From Serinus canaria (Eukaryota > Chordata > Aves > Passeriformes > Fringillidae): 64,000 nt of DNA. The first letter of the stretch is position 1; each line of letters begins with the position of its first letter. The stretch spans positions 17,356,334 through 17,420,333 of the forward strand of contig NC_066327.1 of the NCBI RefSeq assembly GCF_022539315.1, read 5' to 3'. Position numbers and translations under genes: made by a program. Below are positions 34,841 through 46,665 of the stretch, one piece after another. The notes under the pieces are model-generated. The model was not told the origin of the DNA and made no database searches. It saw only the letters and a list, made by a program, of their open reading frames with translations.

Positions 34841-35154
34841 GCAGAATGTTCGTAACAGCCTCAGAGCTTGTCACTGGTGGTTTGATGCATCCAGGGATGG
34901 TGCACGAGGGGAGAGAGAAAATTTCTGCCAAAACCACGATTTCTTTTCCTTTCCTTTCTCCCCAATCCTTTCCCCAACACGAGAAATCCGCTGCTTCTCC
35001 AGCCTAACTCTTGGCCCTCTGTAAACCACATGTAGTGCATAATTACAAAAGAAACACCTGCGAGGACAAAAGGAACAAGTTCTGTAGGTTTTCTCTTTAC
35101 AAAACAAAGCTATCGTGTGACGGTTTCTTAAGGCAACCCTTTGTGTTAAGGCAG

Positions 35155-35307
35155 TCACTTCTGATGAAACAAGAGCTTCTTGATATTTCCATTGGAATAT
35201 TTTGGTATCTGATTGCTGATGATTTCTGCCAACATTTCTGGGAACTCAATACTCATGGATTTATCCAAAAATGTCTGGAAGCAAAAGCTCAGAAGATTTT
35301 CAACCAC
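35155..35307 (-). CDS. NR3C1: NR3C1 exon 9 coding part, C-terminus of ligand-binding domain
   Basis: Read on -, after a CACTCGTAG acceptor, it encodes [40 protein letters not shown] and [10 protein letters not shown], ending in TGA at 35157-35155. This is the glucocorticoid receptor C-terminus: helices 10-12 including the AF-2 core. Cys and Thr in FCFQTF match human C736 and T739, which line the steroid pocket. Glu in FPEML matches the AF-2 charge-clamp residue E755. The -FHQK ending fits glucocorticoid or mineralocorticoid receptors; the other exons settle it as NR3C1. Confidence 0.98.
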   Translation of the reverse strand: MVENLLSFCFQTFLDKSMSIEFPEMLAEIISNQIPKYSNGNIKKLLFHQK

Positions 35308-36151
35308 CTACGAGTGACAAGACAAAGAATTACTTGCAGATGAAGACGCTCAGAGAACATCCACCTCCCTCCTCCCCAGCTCCTGCCCACAGGATGGGGC
35401 TCAGGCAAGATGAGCACAGGAATCCTCATTTAGTGCATTAATTACTGTCCATGGCACTCTGATGGAAACCAACCAACCAGACTGTGCAGGGCTTTACAAA
35501 CGCTGAGGAGATCTGGTACCAATTCCCTTTCCAGCAGAGAAATAACTCACACATGGATAAGCTAAATTAGATCTTTCCAGGTGCTTGGTGCAGTTACAAG
35601 AAAAAAACAGTAATTGTGAGGTCTCAAAGTTACCCTTGTCTTAAACACTGCTTTGTGCTACATGTGTAATTAGAATTAAAGTGCCAAGGAGACGGTCTGA
35701 ACTGGAAATTCCTTCGAAATTAGATCATTGCTAACCCCACACATACTGCTGAGGCATTGTTTTAACAGAATTTCAAACTATTCCATAAACTCTTTGCTTC
35801 TTGGGCTCTGAGATTAGACTGCTTTTAAATGCCACATTTCTGCTTCTACTGCAAAGTCACAGTTCCTGAGCACCTCCTTTTTAAAGCAACACAACTTTTA
35901 AAAACTGCAGAGACTGAAAATGAGATTAATTATACAATTAATTGCTGTGGATTGCACTGCAGAGGCAGCCTGAGAGGACCATGTTAAAGGCTCTCAATTT
36001 GCCTTTGGTGAGAAAGCAGAGGAGCATGACCTCCTCCTCCTCCTCCTCCTCCCCGATATTCGTCCCTTTAAATAAAAAGCTGGAGGAGCTCGCTGTCCCC
36101 GCCCCAAACGTATTTCTCTGGAATGCCTGCAGCATTCCTGTCAGGACTTAC
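35308..36151 (-). other. NR3C1: NR3C1 intron 8, 844 bp
   Basis: A short intron between exons 8 and 9, from GTAAGT to GTAG. It contains a GGA-type microsatellite (TCC repeats on + at 36031-36053). Reading from exon 8 into the intron stays open for 27 codons, to a stop just below 36071. Confidence 0.95.
36031..36053. repeat. (TCC)n microsatellite
   Basis: Seven or so TCC units on + (GGA on the NR3C1 sense strand) lie about 100 bp downstream of the exon 8 donor. Confidence 0.9.
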
Positions 36152-36309
36152 ATCATGCATAGAGTCCAGCAGTTTAGTCAGTTGATAAAATCGCTGCCAG
36201 TTCTGGCTGGAGTTCCCTTCCCTCTTGACGATGGCCTTGCCCAGCTCCTTGATGTACGTCATGCGGATCTCCTCAAACAGGGACTGGCTCTTCAGGCCCT
36301 CCTTGGGAA
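36152..36309 (-). CDS. NR3C1: NR3C1 exon 8, ligand-binding domain
   Basis: This 158-bp exon, the same length as in human, lies between a GTTGCAG acceptor and a GTAAGT donor. It encodes [40 protein letters not shown] and [12 protein letters not shown], covering the end of helix 8 through most of helix 10 of the receptor fold. The segment is nearly identical to the mammalian glucocorticoid receptor. The first two bases complete a codon begun in exon 7, giving Ile where human has Val. Confidence 0.98.
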
Positions 36310-36440
36310 CTGCAACACGGACACCCACCTTCACCACACTGCCAGACTGAACTGGGACATGGTTAAAGCTCTCTTACACTAGTTACACGGAGAGGGGGTC
36401 TGCATCAGGAGCTGGAGTGACAGGACAAGGAGCAAGAGGG

Positions 36441-36608
36441 GACATTTAGGGTAAAATATGGAATTCTTCCCTGTGAGGGCGGGGAGGCCCTGGCACAGGG
36501 TGCCCAGAGAAGCTGTGGCTGTCCCAGGATCCCTGGAATGTTTAAGGCCAGGATGGACTAGGATGAGTTTTAAGGTCCCTTCCAACCCAAACTATTCTGT
36601 GATTCTGT
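36441..36608 (+). mobile_element. CR1 LINE 3' fragment
   Basis: A well-preserved CR1 3' end in sense orientation on +: GAATTCTTCCCTGTGAGGGC, GGCCCTGGCACAGGGTGCCC, AAGGTCCCTTCCAACCCAAA, then ATTCTGTGATTCTGTGA. It is antisense to NR3C1. Confidence 0.92.
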
Positions 36609-36919
36609 GAAAATGAGCAAAAGGAAAAGGACTTGGACTGACTGAAATGACAGCAGAGAGACGAGGAGAGAGCAGGATGGGACAGTGACCAGCTGAACAC
36701 AAAGCACAGGCCTGCTGCAAAATAAAAAAAATAACCTCCAAAGGTATTCCACCAAAACCAGCAGAAGGGGAACTGGACCACGGAGGCAACAACAGCCAGC
36801 CCTGGAAGCACCTTGATGGAGAGGCACCAGGGCTGAGCTCCTGTGCTCTTCAGTCCTGGAGAAATGGGACATTAGGAAAGTTCCTTAAAAGTTCTGCGTG
36901 CCCGGGAAGAGCAAGGGCA

Positions 36920-36970
36920 GGATCACAGGATGGCTTGGCTTGGAAAGGATTGTGAAAGATCATCTGGTTC
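36920..36970 (-). mobile_element. CR1 LINE terminal remnant, antisense
   Basis: On + it reads GATCACAGGATGGCTTGGCT, then TGGAAAGGATTGTGAAAGAT and CATCTGG, a short diverged reverse-complement CR1 tail. Confidence 0.65.
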
Positions 36971-38552
36971 TGAGCCTCCTGACATGGATCAAGTAACGAG
37001 GCAAGGCAGTGACAGACTGGACAACAAACAGACTGCACCAGCCATGGGAAACTGGGCATGGACACAGCTTGTTTGGGACAGGGCTGGGCAGGTGAGGAGC
37101 TGGGACAGAACCCAGGGCCTGGGGAGTCAAAGCCAGGTGAATTCCCTGTGCCTGTCTGCTCCTGTGGGGATGGTCCTTCCACAGGCCAAGGAGCAACCCA
37201 GACAAATGGAGCACTCCAGAGGGGACTCCAGAGGTCCTTAAGGTGCTTCCCTTGAGGCCTCTGATCACCTCGGGGAAGTGAAAGAGTTGAAGACAGAGAA
37301 GAGAAAGAGCTGAGACAAAGGTGACAGAAAGCAGGACAGGAGGACAGAGGCCACAGAGCACATTCCCTTCCTTAGGAAATCCAACATTCCCTGCACTGTC
37401 AGCATCTGAGAGATTCTGGAATGAAGTCTCTTGTCTGTCTTGCCTACACAGGAGATGGAACTGTCAACTGTTTCAATCCTTCACATGGAAAAGGTCTCTG
37501 AGCTACGTCTGTGCGTGAGCTGCAAGTCTAGACCTGTGTGGGATTCCTGTTTTACTCCTCCTCTCCTCTTGGAAAACTTAACACAGAAACACAATAAACA
37601 AATTCAAATTGTCAAGTGGTGGATTAAAGAGCTATAGAAGTCTCAGCTATTCAATTGCAGAAGCTCCCTGATGTATCACTCACACAATGTATGTACTTGG
37701 CAAAATGAAGATAAATCGTCTCCCACTGGAAATGGAGAGGGCCCTGGGCAGTGCCAGCCCCTGCCCAGCCCTGCTGCTGGAGGGGCTGAGTCCTGCCAGT
37801 GCTGCCTCCTCACCACTTCTGCCATGGAAATTTCGCTGTGGAAATTTCCAGCTCCTGTGAGGAAAGCTGCCCTACACCACACCCGAAACACTTGAGGAAT
37901 TTCTGGGAGAGATTTCAGAATCAAACAGGAACTGTTTGAAATCTGCAGTTTCAGGGAAATTTTAAGTTCCTACAAAGCCCACGGCCGTGAGAGGCTGAAA
38001 GTTTCCTCTGAAAAGAGCCCTTGTCCCAGTTCTGGGCTTGGCAGCGAGGCAGGCTGGGCACTGCCAGGCTGGAGGGGCACTGGGGGAACTGGCCATGGCA
38101 CCCTCACACTGCCCACACCCATCACCCCTGCCCTGACACAGGAGCAGTGCTGGGGTTCCCAGTCCTCCTGCTCCTATCCAGAAAAAGCCCAAGGTGAACA
38201 AATCCTCCTTTCTGTATGAGAATCAATGCTATTATTCACTGGAAGCATTAAAGATAAGGAATGTTTACACCTTCAGCATAATAAACTTTATAATGTTTAC
38301 TTTTCATCCCACTTCAGGTCCCTTCCAAGCCAAGGCACCTGATGAGGATGATGCACAAAGCACCAAAGTCTGTTGACAATCTTCACTTGCTCTCCTGCTG
38401 CCTTTCAAACACGTTGGCACCTCTGTCACTGCTCTGAAGCAGGAACACGTCAGTCCCTGCCTGAGCAGCTCCCTGGGGACCCTGTGAGCGTGGGATGGGA
38501 CAGAGGATGGGATTTCCCAGGACACAGAGGCTGTGCTGCAGCGAGGTGCCCG

Positions 38553-39044
38553 GCTCACACCCACCCCAGCACACTCACACTCACTCACACCCACTGTAGC
38601 ACACTCACACTCACTCACACCCACCCCAGCACACTCACACACTCACACACACTCACACTCACACCACGCACACCCACACACACTCACTCACACTCACTGT
38701 AGCACACTCACACTCACTCACACCCACCCCAGCACACTCACACACACTCACACACACTCACACTCACCCCAGCACACTCACAGTCACTCACACCCACTGT
38801 AGCACACTCACACTCACTCACACCCACCCCAGCACACTCACACTCACTCACACACACTCACACCCACCCCAGCACACTCACACACACTCACACTCACTGT
38901 AGCACACTCACACTCACTCACACCCACCCCAGCACACTCACACACACTCACACACACTCACACTCACTCACACCAACCCCAGCACACTCACACCCACTCC
39001 AGCACACTCACGCTCACTCAGACACACTCAGACACACTCACATA
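38553..39044. repeat. CACTCA-type micro/minisatellite, about 490 bp
   Basis: The array is built from CACACTCA and CACTCA motifs, punctuated by higher-order blocks with CACCCACCCCAGCACACTCA or CACTGTAGCACACTCA. The + strand is almost all C and A with rare G; the NR3C1 sense strand is T/G-rich. Stops are rare, which explains a 112-codon - strand frame and a 109-codon + strand frame. Confidence 0.95.
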
Positions 39045-39047
39045 CAG

Positions 39048-39069
39048 TCTTTCTTTCTCTCTCTCTCTG
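39048..39069. repeat. CT-rich simple repeat
   Basis: A short TTTCTTTCTCTCTC-type tract follows the CACTCA array directly. Confidence 0.85.
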
Positions 39070-39464
39070 CTCTGCAAGTCCCTGGATTGCAGCTGAGCCT
39101 GGGCTGAGCTCAGTCAGACCCTCAGGGAGCTGCAGCCCCATGAGGCAGGGGAGAACAAAGTCACTGGCTAGCACTGATATCAACAGAGGGGAAAAACATC
39201 ACTGTGAAAGGTATTTACAAATAATCACTTATATCAGGTTGGGTTGTCCTGTATATTCTAGAAGTGTCTATTTCTGACACTGCACTTTGAGCTTTCATGC
39301 ACTACAGACAGATTTTCCCAAGCTGGGACTCGTTCAGCTCCAGCATATCCCACCTCAAGATCAAACCAGCATGGAGCATATTGTATAAATCTATCCCACA
39401 ATACCTCCTGCAAACCCACCACACACTGCAGGAGCCAGAAGCTGGCACTGAGCTGTTCACCTAC

Positions 39465-39595
39465 TTGTAGAGAGGAGAAGCAAGGTCTTCATGCAGAGAT
39501 ACTCCTCGTAGGAGACCTGGAGGCGGGACAGCTCTCGGGCCACCATCAGCATGTGTTTGCATTGTTCATACATACACGGGAGATTCATCCTCTGC
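39465..39595 (-). CDS. NR3C1: NR3C1 exon 7, ligand-binding domain
   Basis: This 131-bp exon, the human length, lies between TTCCTCAG and GTAGGT. It encodes [40 protein letters not shown] and LST, with the final A starting an Ile codon. It forms helices 6 to 8 of the ligand-binding domain and includes the CMYEQCKHM segment near the steroid pocket. Retention of the following intron would add only Ser-Arg before a TGA at 39459-39457, giving a truncated receptor of the kind reported for human GR-P. Confidence 0.98.
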
Positions 39596-42500
39596 CTGAG
39601 GAACAAAAGCACAGCAGTTAGGGCAAGGTCTGGCCATCTGCATGCTCTGGGTCTGCTTTTCCACCTGCAGACAAGGAGCTGTACGTGAGCCAGGGCACAG
39701 CAAAGGAGGCTCCATTGCCAGTGTGTCCCCGAGGTGACCGCCTTGGTGGCACAGACCAACGCTGGCCCCGAGGGCAGGAGCAGCCCTGTGACCCCCTGAG
39801 CCCCAGGGCCCTACAAAGGGAGCCTGTCTGCACCAAGGACTCAGCAGCAAGCTCTGCTCTCAGCAGCCCCAGCACCAACGTGGCACAGAAATCAAGTTCA
39901 GTCCCAGCTCCCCTCTCACATTCCCAGGGAAGCACCATGGAGTGCCACACTAGAGCTGGGATTTCTCTAATTCTTTCAGTGCCTTTGAGAAGTGCACCTA
40001 ATTTAATGCATATTTATGTATTTAGGAGTATCTTCCTGTGTCTCCTCAGTTTTCAAAGTGACTTTATACTTGTGCCCATCTGTGGTCCTGCAGCAATGAC
40101 CAGCACTGCAATTAAACTTCATTATCTCTGTACCGTAATAAACTTGTTTCTAACCATAAATGGAAAGTCATGTTGACAAGCAAAGGCAAATCTTGGAATC
40201 AGAATAACAAACATCATGTTTTGGTAAATTTTCTTCCCTATTTCAATGAAGCCTTGCATCAAGACAGGAACTGCTTTTATCTAATACCTCATCTGACACA
40301 GCAATCTTGCTTATCTGTGCTCTTACAGCTGGTTACTGTGAATATTGCAGAATTAGTTTTGAGTGGGAAATGAAGAACAGACTAATTCTGAAGAGCGTAA
40401 GACAGATTCATGATTTTCCATGGGTTTTCTTTTGTAGAAAAAAAGAAAAGCAAAATAACTCCATGTAATGAGTACACAATCTCTCTGCAGTGATGCCAGC
40501 ACCTCATTTTTTGTAAATAAGGTGTCACCCTCCCTTGGTTATCACCAATACAGCATCATAATCTGCACAGAGACAAAACGGGATCCCTGTGGGAGTTACG
40601 AGCAAGATTTGGTTAAGAAACAACAATTCCTCCAAAGTTGATCCCTCTTCCATTCTCTCCCTCCCTTAAAGAGGATTATCCAATGTTCCCTCACAATCAC
40701 CCTGGGAAACCCTGAGTGGAAACAGGGTTTGCCCATTCTCAAGGTGCAAAAACCAGGGGGAATCCTGATGGCTTTGGAAAGACAGAACACAAACTACTGA
40801 AGCTGCACTAAAGCAGAGCAAGCACTAGGGTAAAACCCCTTTCCAAATGCAGCTGTTGGACAATTCCTTCCACACGGAACTGGCCCAGGTGTGGCACTGC
40901 CCCACACCTGCAGCTGTGGGCACTGGGAGCAGCTCAGACTGCCCGGCCTCACCTCGGGGTTCCACCACCAAGGAGCACCAGGAGCACACCAGGTGATGCT
41001 GCATGGCACAGGAGTCAGGGCCCTGCTGGGCTGTGGGACATTTCTCAGGGCACTGGCACAAAGCCACCCTTGGCCAGGTGGCAAACACTGTCCTGGCCCC
41101 TCTGGGCTGTACCAAAGGGCATCTCACATATTTCAGATTGAGTAATTTAAACCCACTCTCTGCCAGGGCTCAGCAGTTTTCCTCATGTAAAACTGTGCCC
41201 ACTTCTGGGCAGAAGGTTAAAATCAACATTATGAAAGGGGTCAGCCTGTTGTTTGTTTCTGCCCGCTGGGAATGCACGCCCATGCAGGAGGCTGAGGATG
41301 CAGAGGAAGGCACAGAGCTCTGGGCAGGGCCAAGGCTACACAAGCTGCAGCTCCCAGAGCAGCCACGGCCCCTGTGCCCTGTGCCCAGCCAGGCTCTGCC
41401 CCGTGCCCAGTGACAGAGCACAAGGAGGCTGATTCACCAGCCTGTCCCAGGTCCCAGCGCTGGCACAGCTCTGGGAACAGCTCCCAGCCAGCCCCAGCCC
41501 ACAGGGCACATCAGATGATCTCAGCTGGCACTGGGAGCTGTCCTGGGGACACAGAGGGGACAAGGGCAGGGCCCAGGGCTCTGCCTGCTCAGATCCCAGC
41601 TGCCCTCCCTGCACAGGGCACTCACCAGCCCCACGGACCCACCCACACAAAGCATGGAACCCTTCCCGGGGTGCTACACTCAGCTCATGGAACAGACTCG
41701 GGAGGACAGCACACATCTGCCTTCCCAGGGCACCTCCCCTGAGCAGGCTGCTCCAGCTGACCCCCTCCTGGTCCCCTCAACAGCCACAGGGGATGGACAC
41801 AGGGATGGACACAGGGGGATGGACACGGGGATGGACACAGGGATGGACACAGGGATGAGCATGCAGGGGGATGGACACAGGGGGATGGACACAGGGGGAT
41901 GGACACAGGGGGATGGACACAGGGGGATGGACACAGGGATGGACACAGGGGGATGGACACAGGGGGATGGACACAGGGGGATGGACACAGGGGGATGGAC
42001 ACAGGGGGATGGACACGGGGATGGACACGGGGATGGACACAGGGGGATGGACACAGGGATGGACACAGGGGGATGGACACGGGGATGGACACAGGGAGGG
42101 ACAAGGGGATGGACACAGGGGGATGGACACAGGGATGGACACAGGGGGATGGACACAGGGATGGACACAGGGATGAGCACAGGGGGATGGACACGGGGAT
42201 GGACACAGGGATGGACACAGGGATGGACACAGGGGGATGGACACAGGGGGATGGACAGGGATGGACACAGGGATGGACAGAGGGGGATGGACAGAGGGGG
42301 ATGGACACAGGGATGGACACAGGGGGATGGACACGGGGACGGGCACAGGGGGATGGACACGGGGATGGACACAGCAATGGGCACAGTAACAGGCACAGTA
42401 GCGGGCACGCGGGCGAGGGAAGCACAGCAGGGATTTTGCACTGCTCTGAGTTTCCCAGCTCAGCAGAGCTGCACAGCACCAAACCCCAGGAGAGAAGATG

Positions 42501-45104
42501 CTGCTGTTCTGAAAACCAGATGGCACCGACTCCACAGAAAGAGTTACAAAAGAAAGCCGGGGAAAAACTTCGGGGAAAAAGGGAACTGACGAAGCCCTGC
42601 TTACAAAACTGCCCTCACTTGTTTGGCTGCTGGCAGCCAGCAGCACAGCCACCCTCACAGCACATGAGAGCAGGAGCGTGACCTCACCCCTCCCAGCAAG
42701 GAGCCACAGTGACGAGCATGGAACCAGAGAGAAAATCCTGGGGCCCAGGACTTCCAGGAACTTCTGTCTCCAGCTGGACAGCAATTAAATGGCATCTGCT
42801 ACTCGAAGAACACCACTGTGCACTGTCACTGTGCTCACTGTAATTTTGGGCACCCTGTGACATACCCAGAGGACGAAAGCTGAGACAGAAGCAGTGCCAG
42901 CTCCAGCAGGGCATGTTTTCAATCACAAACTGGGGAAACAGTTATACAATACTGCAAAATCACAGGTTTAAACCCTTTCCAAGTACTAAATAATGGCCTA
43001 AAGCCTAAGATTTATTCAGCTGCCAAACTTTTCAACAGCTTGAATCGAGTTTCATGTGTATGTGTATAAAAACACGTATAACATATATAAAATTGCCAGC
43101 TAGTATAGACATACCTCCATAAAAAATAAATAAATTATAGGAGTACAGACATAAAAATGGAATAGTCAATAAATATTAAATTTTTAGGAGAAGACTGAGC
43201 AAATGACTGATATGCCAGTTTAAAACATAAGAAGAGAATTTAGTCCTCTTTCCTACCACAGACTCTGAGCTACTGGATGTTGCTGCTGCATGTAAGTAGC
43301 AGTAAATACACAGAGCTGGCACAAGGATAAATGCATGAAGGACTGATGCTGCTCAGATGCTTGAGCAGATCCATGAGGCTAAAGAAAGTCTAATTAATCC
43401 CATAAAGAAATCAACCAGTAACTGCAGTGAAGTCCAACTGAACCACCAAGTTTTGGAGAGATGGAGTTTCCCTTTGTGAAGCTGAAGACACTGAACTGCA
43501 CTGAACCTGAGGGTAAGTCCTGAAAGCTCAGGGAAGAATAAATGGTTTCTAAACCCCTGTAAAAGCCCGAGGGAACCAGGCAGGAGTAGCTGCCCCTCCC
43601 TGCAGCCGTGGCAGAGGCCCCAGCCCCACTGCCCAGCCCTCAGCTCACCTCCCCACGTGGGCACAAACCCAAAGCCAGGGATTTATTTTAGTCTGCCTGC
43701 CCACAAGGTCTCTCCTGCAGGGCTCTCACGTCTCCCTTGGTGTTTGTCAGGTTTTACCCCGAGGTGGCTCTGTTTTATTGAGGGATGGGACATAAAAAGT
43801 TACGACCAGAGAGTTTTATGGAGAACCTGTAGCTCACTGGAAGGAGCTGCAGTGCTCTCAGTCAGCTCAGTGTTTTATTGAAAACAAATGTCACTCTGAT
43901 CTACAATTCACCAAACTGTAGCTGGAAGGAATTTGGGAATTACTCTTTGCTGTAACAGCATTACCCTTTTATTTCTGGGGGTTTCCAAGAGTTCCAACAC
44001 CTAGCAGTGAAGCTCTGTGCTTTTGACCCACTGATAAAACAGCAGGAGACCTCTGACTTACAGCAAATTAGATGTTATTGCACTTAGTGACAACATCAAT
44101 TATTTCAATTCCACCATATAGAGACTATCCTACTCCAGGGACACATTCTTAGCACTTTAATAAACACAAGGACACAGATGGGCCCTCACCTGCCATCTCC
44201 TTCTCAGCCTCTTAAATTATTATTACGTGGCAACGATTACAGTTTATAAAAGCCTGGGTAAATATTTACAATAAAAAAAAACAAGGGAATGAATAAACAT
44301 GAACTATAAATCGCCGATCCCACAGAAAATGTAACAATTATTGTATTTTTCCAAAACACAGAAAATATGTGGGAGATCTGATTTTGAAGTGAAATAGGAC
44401 CAAAAATATTAAACTGTGCCAAAGCAGGCTAAAAGTATTGCCTCCATATCAAACCAGAAAAGAGACACACAAATGAGATCCAACCACCTCAACAATCTCC
44501 AATTCCCTCTTCTACAGCACAGAATTACTGCACAACACAAACCTGGAAAAATACAGGGAAAACGATGTGTGGTGCAAGAAAATCTGTGTTCAAACATTCC
44601 ACCAAATTCAGCTTTGCTGGAAAGCCAACAACAAAGTTCAACAAGAAAATACGAACCAGGCAGGTTGTTCCATTTAACCTTGTCTTTTCAGCCCTAATTT
44701 CATCAGATCAGATGGAAATGTTTCACTCTGGCAAACTCCTGGGGCCATATTGCCACTTTGATACACTAAACAGACAGAACATTATGCAATTTGCCAAACT
44801 TTTCTCTCCATCCCAGGCATATTTTTAGCTGTGACTGTGTTGGCTCTGACAAAATGAATGATTCTAGTGAATGGTGCAGGAACAGTCACAATATGGGATG
44901 TTAAAGCACAAACACCTCCCACAAAAACTTCTGGATATAAATACACTTAATATCTCAATTACCTTCCGTTTGACTTAGTGGGAAATGCTAAGGAAGCTGC
45001 TGGAGGAGAGCAGGTGGGGAAGGAGGGGTGCTGGGGGTGTCTGGGAGGATTGAGCAGCCCCAGCCACCCCCGGGCACAGCCCAGCTCTGGCAGCTCCTAC
45101 TCAC
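39596..45104 (-). other. NR3C1: NR3C1 intron 6, 5.5 kb
   Basis: The intron between exons 6 and 7. Its main feature is a 0.6-kb G-rich (on +) minisatellite at 41785-42410. The part from about 42950 to 45000 is AT-rich and looks like ordinary unique intron. No other gene was recognised. Confidence 0.95.
41785..42410. repeat. GGATGGACACAGGG minisatellite, about 45 copies
   Basis: Units of 12 and 14 bp (ATGGACACAGGG and GGATGGACACAGGG, with GGACACGGGG variants) repeat for about 0.6 kb. Many junctions carry five consecutive G. The + strand is almost free of T apart from the one in ATGG; the NR3C1 sense strand is C/T-rich. The lack of stops makes open frames of 250-335 codons on both strands, which I do not regard as genes. 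Confidence 0.97.
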
Positions 45105-45249
45105 TCGTTAATGATCAGGTCTGGAGCAAAGCACAGCAGGTTGCCATTGGACTGCTTGTAGGATCTCCAGCCTAAAGCAAAAGCCATCAGGAACATCCAG
45201 GAGTACTGCAGCAGGGTCATTTGGTCATCCAGGTGCAAATTTCGGAAAC
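45105..45249 (-). CDS. NR3C1: NR3C1 exon 6, ligand-binding domain
   Basis: This 145-bp exon has the same length as in human. It encodes [40 protein letters not shown] and APDLIIN, with split Gly and Glu codons at the ends. It covers helices 4-5 and the beta turn. The DDQMTLLQ segment is the nuclear-receptor signature region, and Arg in GWRSY matches human R611, which hydrogen-bonds the steroid 3-keto group. Splice sites are CCAG and GTGAGT. Confidence 0.98.
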
Positions 45250-46547
45250 CTGGAGAGATACAAATGGAGGGGGGATCAGCGTGTCAGCTGCAAAAAAGCC
45301 ACAAAGGACAAAAAAGTTGGATGGCTTGGGAAAGGAGCAGGGTTATGAGCAGCACAACTGCTGTGTTATCAGTGCACAGCTACCACAGGGAGTAAAAGAG
45401 ATGTAATATAAAAAAAGTCACAGCAGATGCGTGTGTGGTTATCTGGAGCTGATGGTCAGTCAGATACATCACAAAAGGCAACAATTATAGTTCACACACA
45501 CTGTAATTCACTGGGCTGCCTTCCAAAAATAACAGGGTTAGCTCCTTTTCATGAGAGCAGCCTGCTAGACAATAAATGATTTAATATCAAATGCTGCTCT
45601 TATTCAACAACAATTGCACACTGAACCTACAAAATAAGTACTGCACTAGTTACCAGCATGAACTGCTTCTAATCTCACATGCAGCATGAACAGAGCCAAC
45701 TGAACAGGGAGGAAATGAGTAAAACCTGGCAACTGGTTCCTCAAAGAGTCTGAAAATGCCACCAGCTTTGGATTTGCAGCACCAGCTCATATCAGATCCA
45801 GCCTACACTTACCAAGAAACCATCGTGCCACACGGAGCCATTATTAGAGCCTGAATACGAGTTGATTTTATCTATTTTTATTAAGCATCTGACATCTAAA
45901 GAGCTCATAACATCTGAAGAGCTGCTTCCTGAAGCTGTGCCAACAGCCAGAGCCAGTGGATGAACGTGTAGCTAACTTGGTGGCTCTAAACACAGCCCCT
46001 GGCTTTGGAGCCACCAGCAACGACCAGCTTCTGCCTCTAAATCACAAAGAAAGGGTTTCAGAGTGATTCCAGCCTTTCTGGGTCAAACCTTGAAATGTGT
46101 GCTCAAACCCTCCCCAGGAAAAGGTTATTCTGAAATCCCAGCTAAAGGGTTTGGCAAGGAATGCTGGCGTGCTGTCAGCATGGCTGATGGGCTACAACAG
46201 GAGCAGGATATACAAATTAAACACTCATGAGGAACCACCTCAGCAAACAAAAGAAAGGAGATAAAAATGATAAGAATAGTTGCTATTAATGTAGCTACTA
46301 AAGAGAAGATTGGCATTTTCACTGAGAGCATAAGCTCTAACCTGAAGGGTTTGGCTAATTACAAACATCTCTGCTCAGCAGAGAGGATGAACAGAGAAGT
46401 GTTTTATAAAATGGAATCTAAATCTGGATCTGGGAATACCAGATGGTCTCCCAAGAACCTGTCCCAGAAGGAAGTGTGTGCATGTGAGCCTCTCCTCGAG
46501 CAGACTGAGCTAGTTCAGCACCAGTGCCCAGTGCAAACAGCCCTGAC

Positions 46548-46665
46548 ACAGAATGCCAGAATCACTGAGCTTGGAAAAGTCCCCCAGGATCACTGAGTCC
46601 AACTGGTCCAACCTGCCCCACCAGACCCACACAAACCTCTCCAGTCACATCTCTGCTGGACATGG
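46548..46665 (-). mobile_element. CR1 LINE terminal fragment, antisense
   Basis: On + it reads CAGAATGCCAGAATCACTGA, GCTTGGAAAAGTCCCCCAGG and ATCACTGAGTCCAAC, the reverse complement of another CR1 subfamily end. Confidence 0.75.

Larger units (their letters stand above)
31090..35154 (-). other. NR3C1: NR3C1 3' UTR, about 4.0 kb
   Basis: The sequence between the glucocorticoid receptor stop codon and its poly(A) signal is AT-rich, with several T-runs in the sense strand (for example around 34742-34792) and a TTAA-type microsatellite at 34824-34840. Two CR1 tails are embedded in sense orientation relative to the mRNA (31703-31845 and 32426-32510). I found no sequence I could call an exon 9-beta equivalent. 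Confidence 0.85.
36310..39464 (-). other. NR3C1: NR3C1 intron 7, 3.2 kb
   Basis: The intron between exons 7 and 8. It holds two CR1 fragments in opposite orientations (36441-36608 and 36920-36970), a large CACTCA-type array at 38553-39044 and a CT-rich run at 39048-39069. The remainder is unremarkable, with only short open frames. Confidence 0.95.

Noticed and set aside
31090..35154. Mammalian-type exon 9-beta within the NR3C1 3' UTR
   Set aside because: No - strand acceptor followed by a sequence I could match to the 15-residue beta tail; negative by eye only.
41777..42784. 335-codon - strand open frame (and 311-codon + strand frame over the same DNA)
   Set aside because: Almost entirely the translation of the GGATGGACACAGGG array. 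Open frames occur on both strands in several phases, with no domain or start context.
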